In this document: one piece after another, positions 11,773-23,545 of the stretch | Numbering within the stretch: position 1 is the stretch's first letter | How the letters are laid out: every line of letters begins with the position of its first letter | Source: Pleurodeles waltl | Lineage: Eukaryota > Chordata > Amphibia > Caudata > Salamandridae | Reading direction: 5' to 3' | Assembly: GCF_031143425.1 (NCBI RefSeq) | Contig: NC_090448.1 | Coordinates: forward strand, 334,130,177 to 334,194,176 | Length of the DNA stretch: 64,000 bases | Translations under genes and position numbers: made by a program | The notes under the pieces: model-generated | What the model was told of the DNA's origin: nothing | The model's database searches: none | What the model saw: only the letters and a program-made list of their open reading frames with translations

Positions 11773-13264
11773 ATTTGCTTGGTTCCTCTCTATCCTTTGG
11801 CTAGTTCATAACTTCTGCACCGTTAGTATGGTGTTACTTGTTCTTTAAAAATTCTTCTAAAGAGTCCTGCTTCGGGAGGGCTGTGAGGCTTTTTCAGTTA
11901 TCTAATTGGAATGTCTGGTGGGTGTTCATGCTTGGTAGGTGGTAATTTTCTTTAATTTAGTAGAGTGATGTAGTGCCCTGAAACCCTATCAAGCTTTTCA
12001 TGCCTGATGTTTAAGGCTTATTTCTTTATCATCATTGCTTGATGTAAAGTAATGACTTTCTTCTAGAAGTTTGTCAATAATCACCTCTCAGAGGGTTTTC
12101 ACGTTTTACAACACCTGAAATAAGGCTAAATTGTTTACTTTATCTGAAGAAAAGCTTGTGCTTAAGGGGTGGTTACTTTTATGGCATAAACCATACTCTA
12201 AGTGGAGTATTTGAGTATTTGCTAGTATGCTAGAGAGCATTTATATATGATGTGCAATCCTTAACTTGAGAGCTATTACACTTTCAGTGGAGGGTACAGA
12301 ATTGCTCCCTCTGCAGAAAGTTTGTTTTTCTAACTTAAGAAATTATGTAATTATACTAGTATTCCATACAAGGAACTGGAAATATTACCAGCTCTTTGGG
12401 AGTTTGTGTATTGTTTATTCTCTGTTCAAAGACATTTCTTATAAGGATTCTACATCACTAAGGGTGTTTGTTTGATAAGTCCCTTTTGTACTGTCAAATA
12501 AGTTAGCCGTTGATCTACACTAAATGAGGGGTACATTTACTTTTACCTGTGATATGGTAATATCAGTTCTTCTAATTTTTGGTAAATTGGATACTGTAAA
12601 AGCCAGAAGGTATATTCTTGAGGACTTTAAGACTTTCCTTGATTTGTCTTTAAAGGGTTCATATTAGATACTCTTCACAGTTTACTAATTTTCTACACTT
12701 TAGTGTAGACTTTTCTATGGTGTTGACATGTTCTTTAAGCATTATCATTTCTTTCCTGACTTCTGACAGTTGATAATGGGTCTTCATAGAGATGTATCTC
12801 TTTGTAGATTCTGTTCAGTCTCTTATGCAGACTGATTTATATTTGAGCTCTTTAGGAATAGTTCTACATTTTTGCACTTGCATTCAAGACTTCCTTCTTT
12901 TCAGAAGGGTTTTACCCTTTTCAGGGGTACTACTTCTTCCTTTTAAAGATATTTATCTCTGTTATGTTTGATGAGGTTATTTATTGACATCTTATATAGG
13001 TACAACTGTTTTCATCTGTACATGACTCTATTTGTTGTAAATTGGGTTCACACTTAGAGAAGTGTTGTCATAGGATGGATTAATCAAACTCGGACAGATT
13101 ATTTTTATTTAAGAATCTGGTAAATGTTCTAGTTGTTCATCATTGTAGTCATCCGTAGATGAGTCTTATTCATTATAAGAGTTATATATTGACCTTGGTT
13201 TCGGCTACTCTACCAAGGCCCCTTTTACATTTTTTTATTTTTTATTAAACAAATAAATTAAGGG

Positions 13265-13266
<2 letters not shown>
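11773..13266. other. AT-rich stretch without recognised features
   Basis: No open frame with recognisable protein motifs, no RNA gene and no clear repeat boundary were seen. The sequence is AT-rich and directly precedes the AT microsatellite. Confidence 0.5.

Positions 13267-13335
<69 letters not shown>
13267..13335. repeat. Compound (AT)n-(AC)n microsatellite
   Basis: About 25 AT units are followed by about 10 AC units. It directly abuts the 3' end of the minus-strand Penelope-like element, so the tract may be the target or a product of that insertion. Confidence 0.95.
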
Positions 13336-13336
13336 T

Positions 13337-13510
13337 ACGACAGCACAGACGAGTCCGCAACCTAGTTTTCATGGGTGCTCAAATCCTTTATTAGTGAAGT
13401 GCCACATTCTTCAATAAAAGAGCAAACAGTAGTAAAACTAAAACAGCCTACACATTTCAGCCACATGCCTTCAACTGGGCCTCACAACCAATAAAGTTAG
13501 GCACCTTTTA
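13337..13510 (-). repeat. Penelope-like terminal segment
   Basis: On the minus strand this reads as a GTTGAAGGCATGTGGCTG block followed by AATAAA and GGATTTGAGCACCC, the layout seen at Penelope-like ends. It runs directly into the AC/AT microsatellite. Confidence 0.5.
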
Positions 13511-14173
13511 TCATTCAAGCCTTCTTCTATTTTGTTGGCCCTCGAGCACTAGACCCACAACTCAGTTGTCTCTCATTGGATTAATACAGTGTCCGTTTTT
13601 CCTTTTCCCCCCAAAACATGTTCTTTATTCAAGCACCACAATTATAGCTAAACTCAATTTCAACATGAATTACAAAATGTTTCACCTTATATGTTTCAGC
13701 AGATAATTCTGCATGATCCATAATTTAGATATGCATATTATACCTTACAACAATTTGTTGTTCATCATTCAGTCATTTTCCCATTTAATTATTCCTAAGC
13801 ATTAGTTCAGTTACTTAATTCTTCCTATAATGGTGAATATGGTGTCCATGTCCAGATTTCATTCATCATTGAGTAACACACAATATAAATTAGTTACATT
13901 TTGACACAAGTCATAAATCAATATGGCACTTCATATATATCATTTAAACCCAATTCATGGTAAGCATAAAAGCTGGATATCCTTATTTTGACCATATCAC
14001 ACTAAACAATGTTAATGAGTCCTTTTTAGTCTGACTCATTCCAAAATGTAAATAAATACATACAGTGCATAAACAAGAATTCGGAGTCACACATTAATCA
14101 ACATATAAGGGCTATTGATTGTTTCAAGAACTGGGCTGGAATCCCCTGGTGATGTTCACTTGATTTAGATATT

Positions 14174-14797
14174 GGGGGTCATTCTGACCCTGGCGGCCGG
14201 TGGCCGCCAGGGCCACCGACCACGGGAGCACCGCCAACAGGCTGGCGGTGCTCCCACGAGCATTCTGACCGCGGCGGTTTAGCCGCAGTCAGAAGCGGAA
14301 AGTCGGCTGTCTCCCGCCGACTTCCCGCTGCTCGGGGGAATCCTCCATGGCTGCGGAGCGCGCTCCGCAGCCATGGGGATTCTGACACCCCCTACCGCCA
14401 TCCTGTTCCTGGCGGGTCTCCCGCCAGGAACAGGATGGCGGTAGGGGTTGCCGTGGGGCCCCTCGGGGCCCCTGCAGTGCCCATGCCAATGGCATGGGCA
14501 CTGCAGGGGCCCCCGTAAGAGGGCCCCACTGTGTATTTCAGTGTCTGCAATGCAGACACTGAAATACGCGACGGGTGCAAACTGCACCCGTCGCACCCCT
14601 GCAACTACGCCGGCTCAATTCTGAGCCGGCGTCCTCGTTGCAGGGGCATTTCCTCTGGGCCGGCGGGCGCTCTTTTGGAGAGCGCCCGCCGGCCCAGAGG
14701 AAATGTCTGAATGGCCGCCGCGGTCTTATGACCGCGGTGCGGTCATTTGGCGGCTCCCTCCAGGCGGGCGGCGCCCGCCGGGCTCAGAATGAGCCCC
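14174..14797. mobile_element. GC-rich hairpin-chain element (MITE-like)
   Basis: 624 bp with terminal inverted repeats (GGGGGTCATTCTGACCC at the left, complement of GGGGCTCATTCTGAGCCC at the right) and a 3-bp direct repeat ATT on each side (14171-14173, 14798-14800). The interior is a series of about ten separate short-loop hairpins placed end to end, for example around GTGCCCATGC/GCATGGGCAC near 14478-14504 and GTGTCTGCA/TGCAGACAC near 14540-14558. It has no coding content. Composition is far more GC-rich than its AT-rich host. A related copy lies at 54040-54661. Confidence 0.8.
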
Positions 14798-14809
14798 ATT
14801 GTCTTACAG

Positions 14810-15670
14810 TTCTAATATCTGATATGCTCTCCCCTCCAGATTTATGTACAGCTACTCTTACCAAAAGTTCACAGTGCATAGTTATAAACAGCAATACATT
14901 ATAATCCCTAATGGTCATTGAAAAGTGCACATGCATTTTATACCACACTGACGTGGCATCCTTATCTTCGTATATACACTTCCTCCTTATTATGTCTCAC
15001 ATATTCTCTTATTGGGATTCATACACAGCTACCCTTTTTCCAAAGTGCACAGTGCATATTTATAAGCAGCAATACATATGAACTCCCGATAGACACATTG
15101 GGCAATAGAAAATGCACATACATGTTGTAACAAAGTAATGTTGGCATTCTCATCTGTCTATATATGCTCCCCCTTAATGTATTGGGCAGCTACCCAGCCA
15201 GGGCACATAATTGATCTTTCTGAGTACAAACAATGAAGGATCTTCCATGGGTGTATGACTTACATTTAAAGTGCAAATGTGCATCAGAGCGCCAAGATGT
15301 TAAGTAAGTCATTGATTTTTCAATATGAATATTGTTTCCAATTCCAATATCTCCTATGCTCCCCTCACGAGATCTGTATACACCTACCCCTTTATAAAGT
15401 GCATAGTGCAGGGCTGTATGCAGCAATGTATGGAAACCAATTATGGGTCCATTAGCTAATGGTGGTTGCACATACGGTACACCACATCATTACTAGCATT
15501 CTCATCTTACTGTGAATACCCCCCTCCTTGATATAATGGGGAGCTCCCCTTCCAGAGAGCATAATGGATCTTTATAAGCTCAAACAGTGGAGGAACTTTC
15601 TTAGCATATGATTCAAGTTTAAAGTACATGTGTGCATAAATGTACCAAGGTGCTAAATTAGTCATCACTT
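14810..15670. repeat. Degenerate tandem repeat within the Penelope-like element
   Basis: A passage containing a word close to AAGTGCACAGTGCAT followed by ATAA.CAGCAATACAT recurs near 14866, 15042 and 15397. The associated CTCCCC...TTGGG..GCTACCC passage also recurs. Spacings of about 176 and 355 bp suggest a unit near 177 bp or its double. Copies are strongly diverged. Confidence 0.5.
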
Positions 15671-15789
15671 CTTCTAAAGGCATTGTTCCATGTCACATAT
15701 CACAACTTTTCCCACATGTTAGCAGAGCACAGTGCTATAGCACACTCCCAGTCAACATACTGTAATTCCCAACCTTCCTCACATCTTTA

Positions 15790-16440
15790 TGCTAGGTGAG
15801 ATGACCTCCATTGTACAATCACAAATGAACATGCAACTCGGCATCTGAGTTATGACCCCCAGGGAGCCTCTGTACCCAATCTCATTAATTTAGATTCTTC
15901 CCTCCTCAATACTTTCTCTCTGTCTCCACCTCTTGGGTGGGCTTTAATATACCTAATTCCATAATATCTGAATGTGGTGATGCTGTTAAAAATTACATGC
16001 CATGGAAAGCTCTTATTACCATTTATGATCGATCGTATATGTTGGAGAATCCTGACTTTTAACTTCTTTGTTGTACTCCCTACATAGAGCTTATCACATC
16101 CTTATTTCTAGACATATATCACATGGTCTGAGTTACACGTGATCCTGTCATCAATCATGACATCCCGACCCTCAAATGTCTGATAACTTTTATAATTCAG
16201 CTCATCGACAAGCTTTACATGAGGTACATATGATATAGCCCTTAGTGGTCTTAGTTAACCAGTTCCTGCTCAATATATCTGGTTCAAAGTAGCTAGATGT
16301 TAATATATTCCCTAATAATCTAGCTCTCTTAAAAGTTATTTGTTGCCCTATCTGCACAATCTCATTCAAATGTTCGTCGTTAAGCACGTCAATTCTTATG
16401 CAGTAACTTTTTGATACTAGACAGAGCCATATCATATGCG
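15790..16440 (-). pseudogene. Penelope-like GIY-YIG endonuclease remnant
   Basis: Reading down the minus strand from 16435, an open segment ends with TTKGYIICTSCKACR (16202-16250). This resembles the Cys-rich linker between RT and nuclease in Penelope-like proteins. Further on an IYV triplet near 16110-16120 is followed, about ten codons later, by KLYVGSTTKKLKVRILQH (about 16035-16090), matching the two halves of a GIY-YIG active site. Two stop codons fall between the halves, and the C-terminal part contains further stops. The nuclease would nick target DNA for reverse transcription in an intact element; this copy cannot make it. Confidence 0.65.
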
Positions 16441-17394
16441 AGAAGCAATCGCTTCACTTTCCCCTTTATTTAAACTGCTGTTTTGTGGATATAGCAGTTC
16501 ATCCCTTGATTTCTTACTGGCTCTGTCTCTCTTGCATCCTCCAAGGCACCTGTATGAGATAATATTAGGTTTTCTCTTTGCATCATATGAATTATATTAC
16601 AGGAAGAAATTTCCCCTATACGAGTGGGTTAACTGTCTAGATCACAATAGCAAGCTAGTGATGAGTGGTTTGCTTTATCTTTTAATGACGTAGCTTGTTG
16701 CACCGTGGATTTAGGGCAAACACAATGGGATGCATGGTTTAATTGATGTACTTGTATATCTAGATTGGAGTTACACATTTAGGAAAGAGGCCATTCCGAA
16801 TAGGAATTTTGACCGGAAACAAGGTAGGGAACTCACTGGATATATATGGGACAAATATGGTGGATACTTAGTATTATAATGTTGATAGATTCCACTTCTA
16901 CCAGGAAGCCCATTGTTTAATTGGCTAATGAGACAGGTGTCCTTTTGAAATTTCGCTAAGGAGTCCCCACTGGCATGAGACTTTGCTCCTTTGTTTTCTC
17001 ACTAAAGGTTTTCTTTTACTCTTTGTCACGTAGGCATGGGATCAGACTGGGTTGGGTTGGCTTGGCTCTAACTATATTCCCACCATTCGTTAGATCTTTT
17101 AACTACGCATGACATATGCTTCCATCACAACACTTTGTGTGTCTACCTCATGGTTTAAGTTACTCTTACAACACTTGGATGCATACAGTGTGGTAAACTG
17201 AAGATGTCTTTTGTTATAGAGATGTTTTTCATGTGGATTATTTTGGTATTGGTTTTCACCTGAAAATTGTGGATGGCTTTCCACTTGCACACTTTTACAA
17301 TGTCATAAGGTTACACAAGACAACAGGGGATTGTTGATGGAATTACATGTGAAGATTATATGTTGTATTACAATTGTAGTTGTTCTCTGTTACT
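16441..17394. other. Unassigned interior of the Penelope-like region
   Basis: If the element is complete, its RT should lie here on the minus strand, but no RT motif such as the catalytic aspartate pair was recognised. The only longer frames are short and unlike known proteins. Confidence 0.4.
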
Positions 17395-17720
17395 TTTAGC
17401 CCCGATGAAGTCATAGGGACACCCCCAGATGACGAAACACTTTTTGGCTGAGAATGATGGCTAAAAGAAGAGGCCAATCTGGCCAGTAATAAACTACTAA
17501 CGAAAATACATTAATGTTTGACTGTTTATTGCATGGCTTTGTGTATGGTTCAGCGTGCGCCCTACACTTTATATGATTGCTTGTCAATCCTCGGATTGCA
17601 GTTGGGGGAACTGGATGAATCTTCCCCTTAAAGAGCACCGCAATCGAGTAACTACTATTCTCAAGATTAATTGTGATTTTCCTGTGAGCCCCTAGGTCCT
17701 ATTAAGTCACACTCTTTCTT
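17395..17720. repeat. Penelope-like terminal segment
   Basis: Contains GATGAAGTCAT and GACGAAACAC, then AATAAAC, a combination characteristic of the long terminal segments of Penelope-like elements. It is the opposite flank of the degraded element and ends near the truncated LTR beginning at about 17728. Confidence 0.45.
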
Positions 17721-17727
17721 TGATTCC

Positions 17728-20079
17728 ATTTGTGGTAGTGTGGGAAACAGGCTTATCAGAGGGTAGTGCTAAGCATATGTTGCACTCACAGAAGCAATAA
17801 ATGAGACACACTCAAAGAGTAAATCCAAGACCAATTTAGAAAAATAACAATTATTATTATATATATTTTAAACCCAAGAACTACGTAACAAGGTAAGTAG
17901 ACTTTCAAACAAAATACTTTGCAGTTTCAAAAATCGAGACAGTGCAATTTTTAAAATTCTCTCAATGTTATAATATGGAGGAAAAACAATGTTCAGCAAA
18001 CACAAAGTTAACATTGACTTATGAAGCCAATCTCATGGAGTTAAGGTGAGTATTGGGTACTGATCAGACCCACACCAACAGCTCACACCGGGTGGCTCTA
18101 GGGCGGCTGGGTGCAGAGGTGCAGTAAGGCATCGGGTGCCCAATAATTTCCTGTGGGAGATTGACCCTGTGACAAATAGGCTGCAGGCTCTTGCTGAAAA
18201 GCCAGTTAGTGACAAAAACAGGTAGGTAGTAGATGTGAGGTGCTCACGGACGTAGGTGCACCTTTGGTCCTCTTCACTTGTGCCCAGGGGCAACAGATGC
18301 AGGGGTGTCATTTGGTGTCAGGTTTTCTCATCCAGGAGCAATCGCAGTCAGGGGGTCCTGTGAGTTGAAGCTGCAGAGGTCGTGGGGGAGTCAGGCCAGG
18401 GTGGACCCAGGGTGGATTTGAGCTCTCAGGAGCCTGGAAACATCGTTGGCACTGATGACCCACCTCAACTGGGGTCAAGGACCATGGGTGCAGTGGTTGA
18501 ATTTTCTCTCAACGCCAGGCTGGAGGACAGGTTGCCTGCATGCAGGGGCTGCAGGCTCCTTGTAGGAGTCCAAGTGGGGTGATACTCGGGTGGACTCGGG
18601 CTCAGGACAGATGAGGAGTCCTGCTGGTACAGTTGATGGGCTTCTCACCAGGTCGAGGATACTTTATTGCTGAGCAGGTCAACTGCTTACAGGAGTCTGA
18701 GCCTTTTTAGGAGGCAGGCAGGCTTCCTAGGTTTCATGAATCTGCAGCTGCAGGACAAGTCTTCTTGTGCAGAGTCTGGTGAGGGTAGCAGGCAGGCCGG
18801 AAGGGCTGGTACCGGTTCAGCTGCTTCTTCTTCCTTTTCTTCTGCGGGATTGACTTTTCTTAGTCCTTCTTTTTTGTAGGTTGTCAGGATCTGAGTTCTA
18901 GAGTTCGGGGTGCCACCTAAATACTGAATTTAGGGGCATTACAGGAAGTGCCAGGTGGTAGTCAATGGGCTGACCACCTTTAGGGTGACTACACCCTTTT
19001 TATGACCACTTTCGCTGGCACATGCACATAACTGTAACCCTAGTGTCCTAATTCTTTCCAAGCAAGATAGAGGAATTTGAAAACTAGTATCCACTTCAGC
19101 TCATCCACCTTAAGGGTGGGACTGGCATGAAGTGGGCACTTCTCCTAATTTAATTAATTTTCCTCCCTGTTCTGCCATCAAAATTGGGGGCCGAGCAGTG
19201 GGGGTCGGTCCTCTCCCCCAATCTGGAGCATCCTGGGTTGCAGCTCCCAGCCCTGAAATATCATTCCTGTTCTGGACAAGGTGTTATCACCTCCGCCCAG
19301 AGCAGGCCTTTGTTTTGGGCTTCCAAGAGCATTGGCTATCACCACAGGGGGCCAGAACTCGGTCTAAGCTGCACTGGTTTGTACCAGTCAGTGGCACACC
19401 AGCAGCTTGGTAGGTTTTCAGGGAGCACCTCTGAGAGTGCCCCCTGTGTCATTTATTAATACATCTGTCACTGGAGTCAGTGAGGGTTTATTGTTCTGAG
19501 GTGTTTGATACCAAACATCCCAGGATTCAGTGAAGTGATGATGTAGCTGGGGAACTCGTAATGACCAGTGTCCAGCACATGCATTTGAAATGGCTTCCCG
19601 GGGCACTTACTATGTCTCAGAATCGACAGATACAGAGCAGGGGCATATCTGCTCATGGCTGGATGCACCGAGCTTTAGGGGCGGCTTACATCTGGAACAT
19701 GCAAAGATAAGGGGCCATGGCACACAGAGGTGTGTGACAGGTCATGTTTTCAATTTAGCCTGCACCAACACACGCAGTCTGCAAGGGCAGCACTGTGTGG
19801 GTTAGGTAAGGGGTCCCTAAAGGTGACACAGTTGGTCTACAGCCCTCGGAGACCTTCCTTAGTGGCCCAGGCCCTGGGTACCAGGGGTACCATTTACTAG
19901 AGACTTACAGTGGTTGCTAAAGAGTTAGGCAATTGTGCAAAACAACTGTGCAGTTTGGGGAAAGAGATCTGGCACTGACAACCTGTTTAGCAGGTACCCA
20001 GTGCACTAACAGTCAAAGCCACATCAGAAACCAGGCAAAAAGTGGGGGCTAATGTGTCACAAAAGGGTAATTTCCTACG
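17728..20079 (-). repeat. Gypsy-type long LTR, minus orientation
   Basis: Begins inside the LTR at TTTGTGGTAGTGTGG, so about 130 bases of its terminus are missing compared with the copy at 37396. It continues to TTTCCTACG at 20079, a one-base variant of the family terminus. It carries the shared TTCAGTGAA..GATGATGTAGCTGGGG passage near 19530. It abuts DIRS fragment 3 on the right. None of its open frames is conserved in sister copies. Confidence 0.8.
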
Positions 20080-20183
20080 TGGCCGCATGCATCCTTCTAG
20101 TGGTCCATGCCAGATGTCATGTGCGGGCTCCGTAGTGGGACCTGAAGTTCCAGAGGGCGCAGCATCAGGGAAATCTCTACAAC

Positions 20184-20700
20184 ATGGTCCAGATCTCAGA
20201 GGGAACTGTGCGAGATCTGCAGTGGTGGCTAATGAGCCGCTATAGGATCAGAGGCAGATCCCTTTCCCTTCCCCAATCAGATCTGACAGTAGTGACAGAT
20301 GCGTCACTCCTGGGATGTGGTGGCACCTTGGAGAGGTGGAGATCAGAGGCATCTGGTCTCCAGTGGAATTTGGACTCCCCATCAATCTGTTGGAGCTCCT
20401 GGCGATCAGACTAGCATTGAAAGCATTTCTTCCCTCTCCCAGACGGAAGGTAGTGCAGGTGTTCACAGACAACACTACCTTCATGTGGTACTGCAGCAAG
20501 TAGGGCAGAGTGGGGTTGTGGACCCTTTGTCAAGGGGCTCTGTGCCTCTGGATGTGGCTGGAACAGTAGGGCATATCCCTGGTGGTTTAACATCTGGTGG
20601 GCTCTGACCGTCAGAACGGACAAATGCAGCCGACAATGCTTAGTCAATCACAAATTGCATCTCCATCCAGAGGTGGTGCAAGGTCTCTTTCAGCAGTGGT
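20184..20700 (+). pseudogene. DIRS RNase H, broken
   Basis: The first catalytic block reads VVTDASLLGCGG (near 20290). The frame then shifts and the second part gives LLELLAIRLALKAFLPS and FTDNTTFMWYCSK (near 20385-20500). The usual AMWYCNKQG of relatives is changed to FMWYCSK followed by a stop. The order and spacing of the acidic residues match RNase H, but the frameshift near 20320 and the stop near 20501 inactivate it. Confidence 0.75.
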
Positions 20701-21055
20701 GAGATCCTTGGTTAGATCTGTTTGCCTCTGCAAAGACAGCCCAATGTCAGCAGTATTGCCCATTGGAGTTTCCAAGGTGACACTCACTCTGCAATGCTTT
20801 TTGTCCCAAGTGGAGCTCAGGCCTCCTGTACGCCTTTCTGCCCATACCACTTCTGCCCAGAGTTCTCAAGAAGATCAAGAATCACCAAGCCCAAGTAATC
20901 CTTGTGGCTCCGGACTGGGCATGAAGAGTCTGGTATCCTGAGTTACTGAAAGTGACCATTGATCCTCCGATCAGACTGCCCCTTTGTGAGGATCTTCTGT
21001 TGCAGCAGTAGGGGAGGGTTCTCCACTCGAACCTGTCCAGTCTCCGCCTTCTTGG

Positions 21056-22102
21056 GTGGAGATTAAGCGGAGGCAGTTGACAGCTTTTGACCTTTCACCC
21101 GAACTCTGTAGTGTTATCTTGGCAGCCAGGCATCTGTCCACCAAAACAGTATACACTTCCCGTTGGAGGAAATTTGTGGTATGGTGCACAATCAAGTCTG
21201 TTGACCCCCACTCTGCCCCTGTCTCAAAGGTTCTGTTTATACTTTTGTTGGCCCAGAAGGGCTCTACTTTGGGCACTCTTAAATGGTATTTGTCTGCAAA
21301 CTCTGCTTTTTTTACGGCTGCGTAATCAGACTTCTTTGTTTAAATCCCATTTTGTAAATAAGTTGATTAAATGCCTTACTCATGTGTTTCCTCCTTCCCC
21401 ATTTATTATGCCCCAATGGGACTCACATTTGCTTCTGACATTCCTGATGTGTGCTTCTTTCGTGCCACTCCACAATTGGCCTCTGAGGCTTCTCAATTTT
21501 AAAACAGCCTTCCTTTTTGCCATTACCTCTGCCTGCAGGGTAAGTGATCTGCAGGCATGGTCATCTAAGCCACCCTGCCTTTCCATCTATCCTGACAAAG
21601 TGATGCTTCGCACATGGTCCTCCTTACTTCCAAAAGTGGTTACATCCTTCTGTGTAGGTCAGTCCATCACCTTACCTACTTTTTATGCACCCCATATCAT
21701 TTTAAGGAAAAGGAGAGACTCCACCTCACGGACTCAAGAGCATTGGCGCTCTACCTTGATCGTACCAAAGAGTCCTGGGTGGATGATCAACTCTTTGTTG
21801 GTTATGTGGGTGTGAAGAACGGTCGAGCAGTGCAGAAGACAACCATCTCCAGATGGGTCATACTCTGCATTAAAATATGCTACACATTGGCTAAGAAGCA
21901 ACTCTCTGAGGTCTTTCGTGCTCATTCTACTAGAGCTGAAGCTGCAACCACTACATTAGAATGCTGTATTTCAGCCCTGCCATCTGTTGTTCATGCAACG
22001 TCTGCTTCCCTGCACATGTTTACCAAACACCACTGCCTGGACAGTCAGGTCCGTAGGGACGGGCACTTTGCCCATTCGGTCCTGCAGGACTTTCTGGTGT
22101 GA
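21056..22102 (+). pseudogene. DIRS tyrosine recombinase, frameshifted, catalytic Tyr replaced
   Basis: An N-terminal SAM-like DNA-binding domain lies in two frames at 21056-21325 and 21087-21815 (STKTVYTSRWRKFVVW). The catalytic domain starts with the first Arg box ITSACRVSDLQA near 21520. The second half is in another frame (21614-22102), with DDQLFVGYVG and the HxxR box RAHSTRAEAA near 21917. The nucleophile region reads FTKHHCLD: the codon at 22031-22033 is CAC (His) where relatives are expected to have Tyr. In an intact element this enzyme would integrate the circular DNA copy by site-specific recombination. At least one frameshift and the lost Tyr make it inactive. Confidence 0.8.
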
Positions 22103-22620
22103 TCTTGGTTCTCAGACCCACTTCTAGGGATGGTATTGCTTGAGTATCTATTCTAAGGTAAGCAGTCTGCAACTAGATGTTTCTGTCAGATGGACAAGTT
22201 ACTTGCCTTCAGTAATGCCTTATCTAGTAGAGGCAATATCTAGTTGCAGATTCCTTACCGACCTCCCATCCTCCCTGTTCTGCAAACTGATTTCTTGCGA
22301 CAGGTATTCCCCTTTCAGGGCCCTAGTTTTGACGCACCAGTGGTCAGTGTTCTTCATGGCTCTGTGCTTTTGGTGTGGAAAGTCGTGAACACAAAGTGAC
22401 ATCAGTATGCCAGGGTGGCGCCTATATAGTACCCGCAATGTCATATCCGGCGTGCGCTATGATGGATGCGGAGTGGATTGATGTCACCTAATGACGTGCA
22501 GAGGTACTGCTCGAGAAAAATCTCCAGATCCAGACTGATGCCTGGGGGAAAATCTAAGGTAAGGAATCTGCAACTAGATATTGTCAGTACCAAATAATGC
22601 GTTCTCGAAGGTAAGCAACC
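22103..22620 (+). repeat. DIRS 3' terminal non-coding region
   Basis: Follows the recombinase stop codon. It contains several direct and inverted copies of the TGCAACTAGAT...GGTAAG motif (22165-22185, 22238-22256 inverted, 22560-22580), as expected for the split terminal repeats and internal complementary region of DIRS elements. Exact repeat limits cannot be fixed by eye. Confidence 0.6.
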
Positions 22621-22621
22621 T

Positions 22622-23096
22622 GTCCGACAAGGCACCAACTGCTTTACAGGCCATTCACACACCTTCCATACGTGACTCACACAAGGCCACTCACACCACC
22701 AGCCGCGGGCCCAGCACATTATAACACTCACATCAAGAGACAATGTAGAGACAGTGTACACCCTTGCAGAGAAAGAAAAGACCATTATTACTGCACAACC
22801 GTCTGTTTATCAAGTAAGCATAGATACTGGTTGGATTTGGCATAAGGGTGAGTGATGGTTCAATATATACAATTTTATTAAGAAGAGATTTTACAAAAAT
22901 TGAATACACTGTTAATAATTGAAAGGTGAAAAACTGAACCGATGACACAAAGCTCGTGAGCTGTAAAGCTGTGTCAAGGCACCAACTGCTTCACAGTCTA
23001 TTCACACACCTTTCATACGTGACACACACAAGACCATTCATGCCACCAGCCGCAGGCCCAGCACATTACAGCACCCACATCAACAGACAGCGCCAT
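22622..23096. repeat. Pair of ~115-bp direct repeats
   Basis: A block beginning GGCACCAACTGCTT (about 22623-22742) recurs at about 22977-23095 with scattered differences: it runs through ACACCTTTCATACGTGAC and CACCAGCCGCAGGCCCAGC to CATCAACAGACA. The spacing is about 354 bp. The intervening sequence carries no gene. Confidence 0.75.
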
Positions 23097-23219
23097 TTTA
23101 AGTGCTCATCACATTTATATGCCCACATGTATGACAGATCTGAACACCGACTGAGTGTGTGGACTGGCGTTTGGCTAACAGTGTGTGTAGTGACCAGTAG
23201 CAAGTCACTGCTCTCACAT

Positions 23220-23456
23220 CGGCAGCTCACAAACACAGCCAGCCAAATGCCAGTTCATACACACAGCCAGCCAAGCACCAGCTCACACACCACCAGCCAA
23301 GCGCCAGCGCACAATGCCAGTCAAGCGCCATCCACGCACACTGCCAGCCAATCGCCAGTCTATGCACACCGCCAGCCAAGCACCAGTCTATGCACACTAC
23401 CAGCCAAGTACCAGTCCACTCACACAGCCAGCCAAGTGCCAGTCCATGCACACATC
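23220..23456. repeat. ~28-bp minisatellite
   Basis: About eight tandem units centred on GCCAGCCAAGCACCAGTC followed by TATGCACACC, with substitutions and small length changes. The open frames across it are periodic artefacts of the repeat. Confidence 0.85.
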
Positions 23457-23545
23457 ACAATTTTTTTTAACAAAAAAAGAAAACACAAACCAAATATAAG
23501 TAAATACAAAATTATAAACACAACAGCTCCAACTATATATACACA

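Larger units (their letters stand above)
13337..17720 (-). mobile_element. Penelope-like retroelement, degraded
   Basis: A GIY-YIG endonuclease remnant and a preceding CTSCKAC motif lie on the minus strand (15790-16440). Flanking regions carry sequence typical of Penelope-like terminal repeats: on the minus strand near 13370-13500 a GAAGGCATGTGGCTGAAATG block followed by AATAAAGG, and near 17403 on the plus strand GATGAAGTCAT with GACGAAACAC. Penelope-like elements encode an RT fused to a GIY-YIG nuclease. The RT portion expected at about 16440-17400 is not recognisable. A hairpin-chain element and a degenerate tandem array interrupt the 3' part. Outer limits are approximate. Confidence 0.6.
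20080..22620 (+). mobile_element. DIRS-like fragment 3 (RT end to 3' terminus)
   Basis: Begins in the RT-RNase H connection and continues through RNase H, the tyrosine recombinase and the non-coding 3' terminal region. The CTGCAACTAGATAT words near 22168, 22240 (inverted) and 22569 are the terminal-repeat motifs of the family. It is the only copy here with the recombinase C-terminus. Confidence 0.85.

Noticed and set aside
14279..14604. Overlapping open frames of about 70-105 codons
   Set aside because: These are by-products of the GC-rich hairpin-chain element, open in several frames on both strands with no protein motif.
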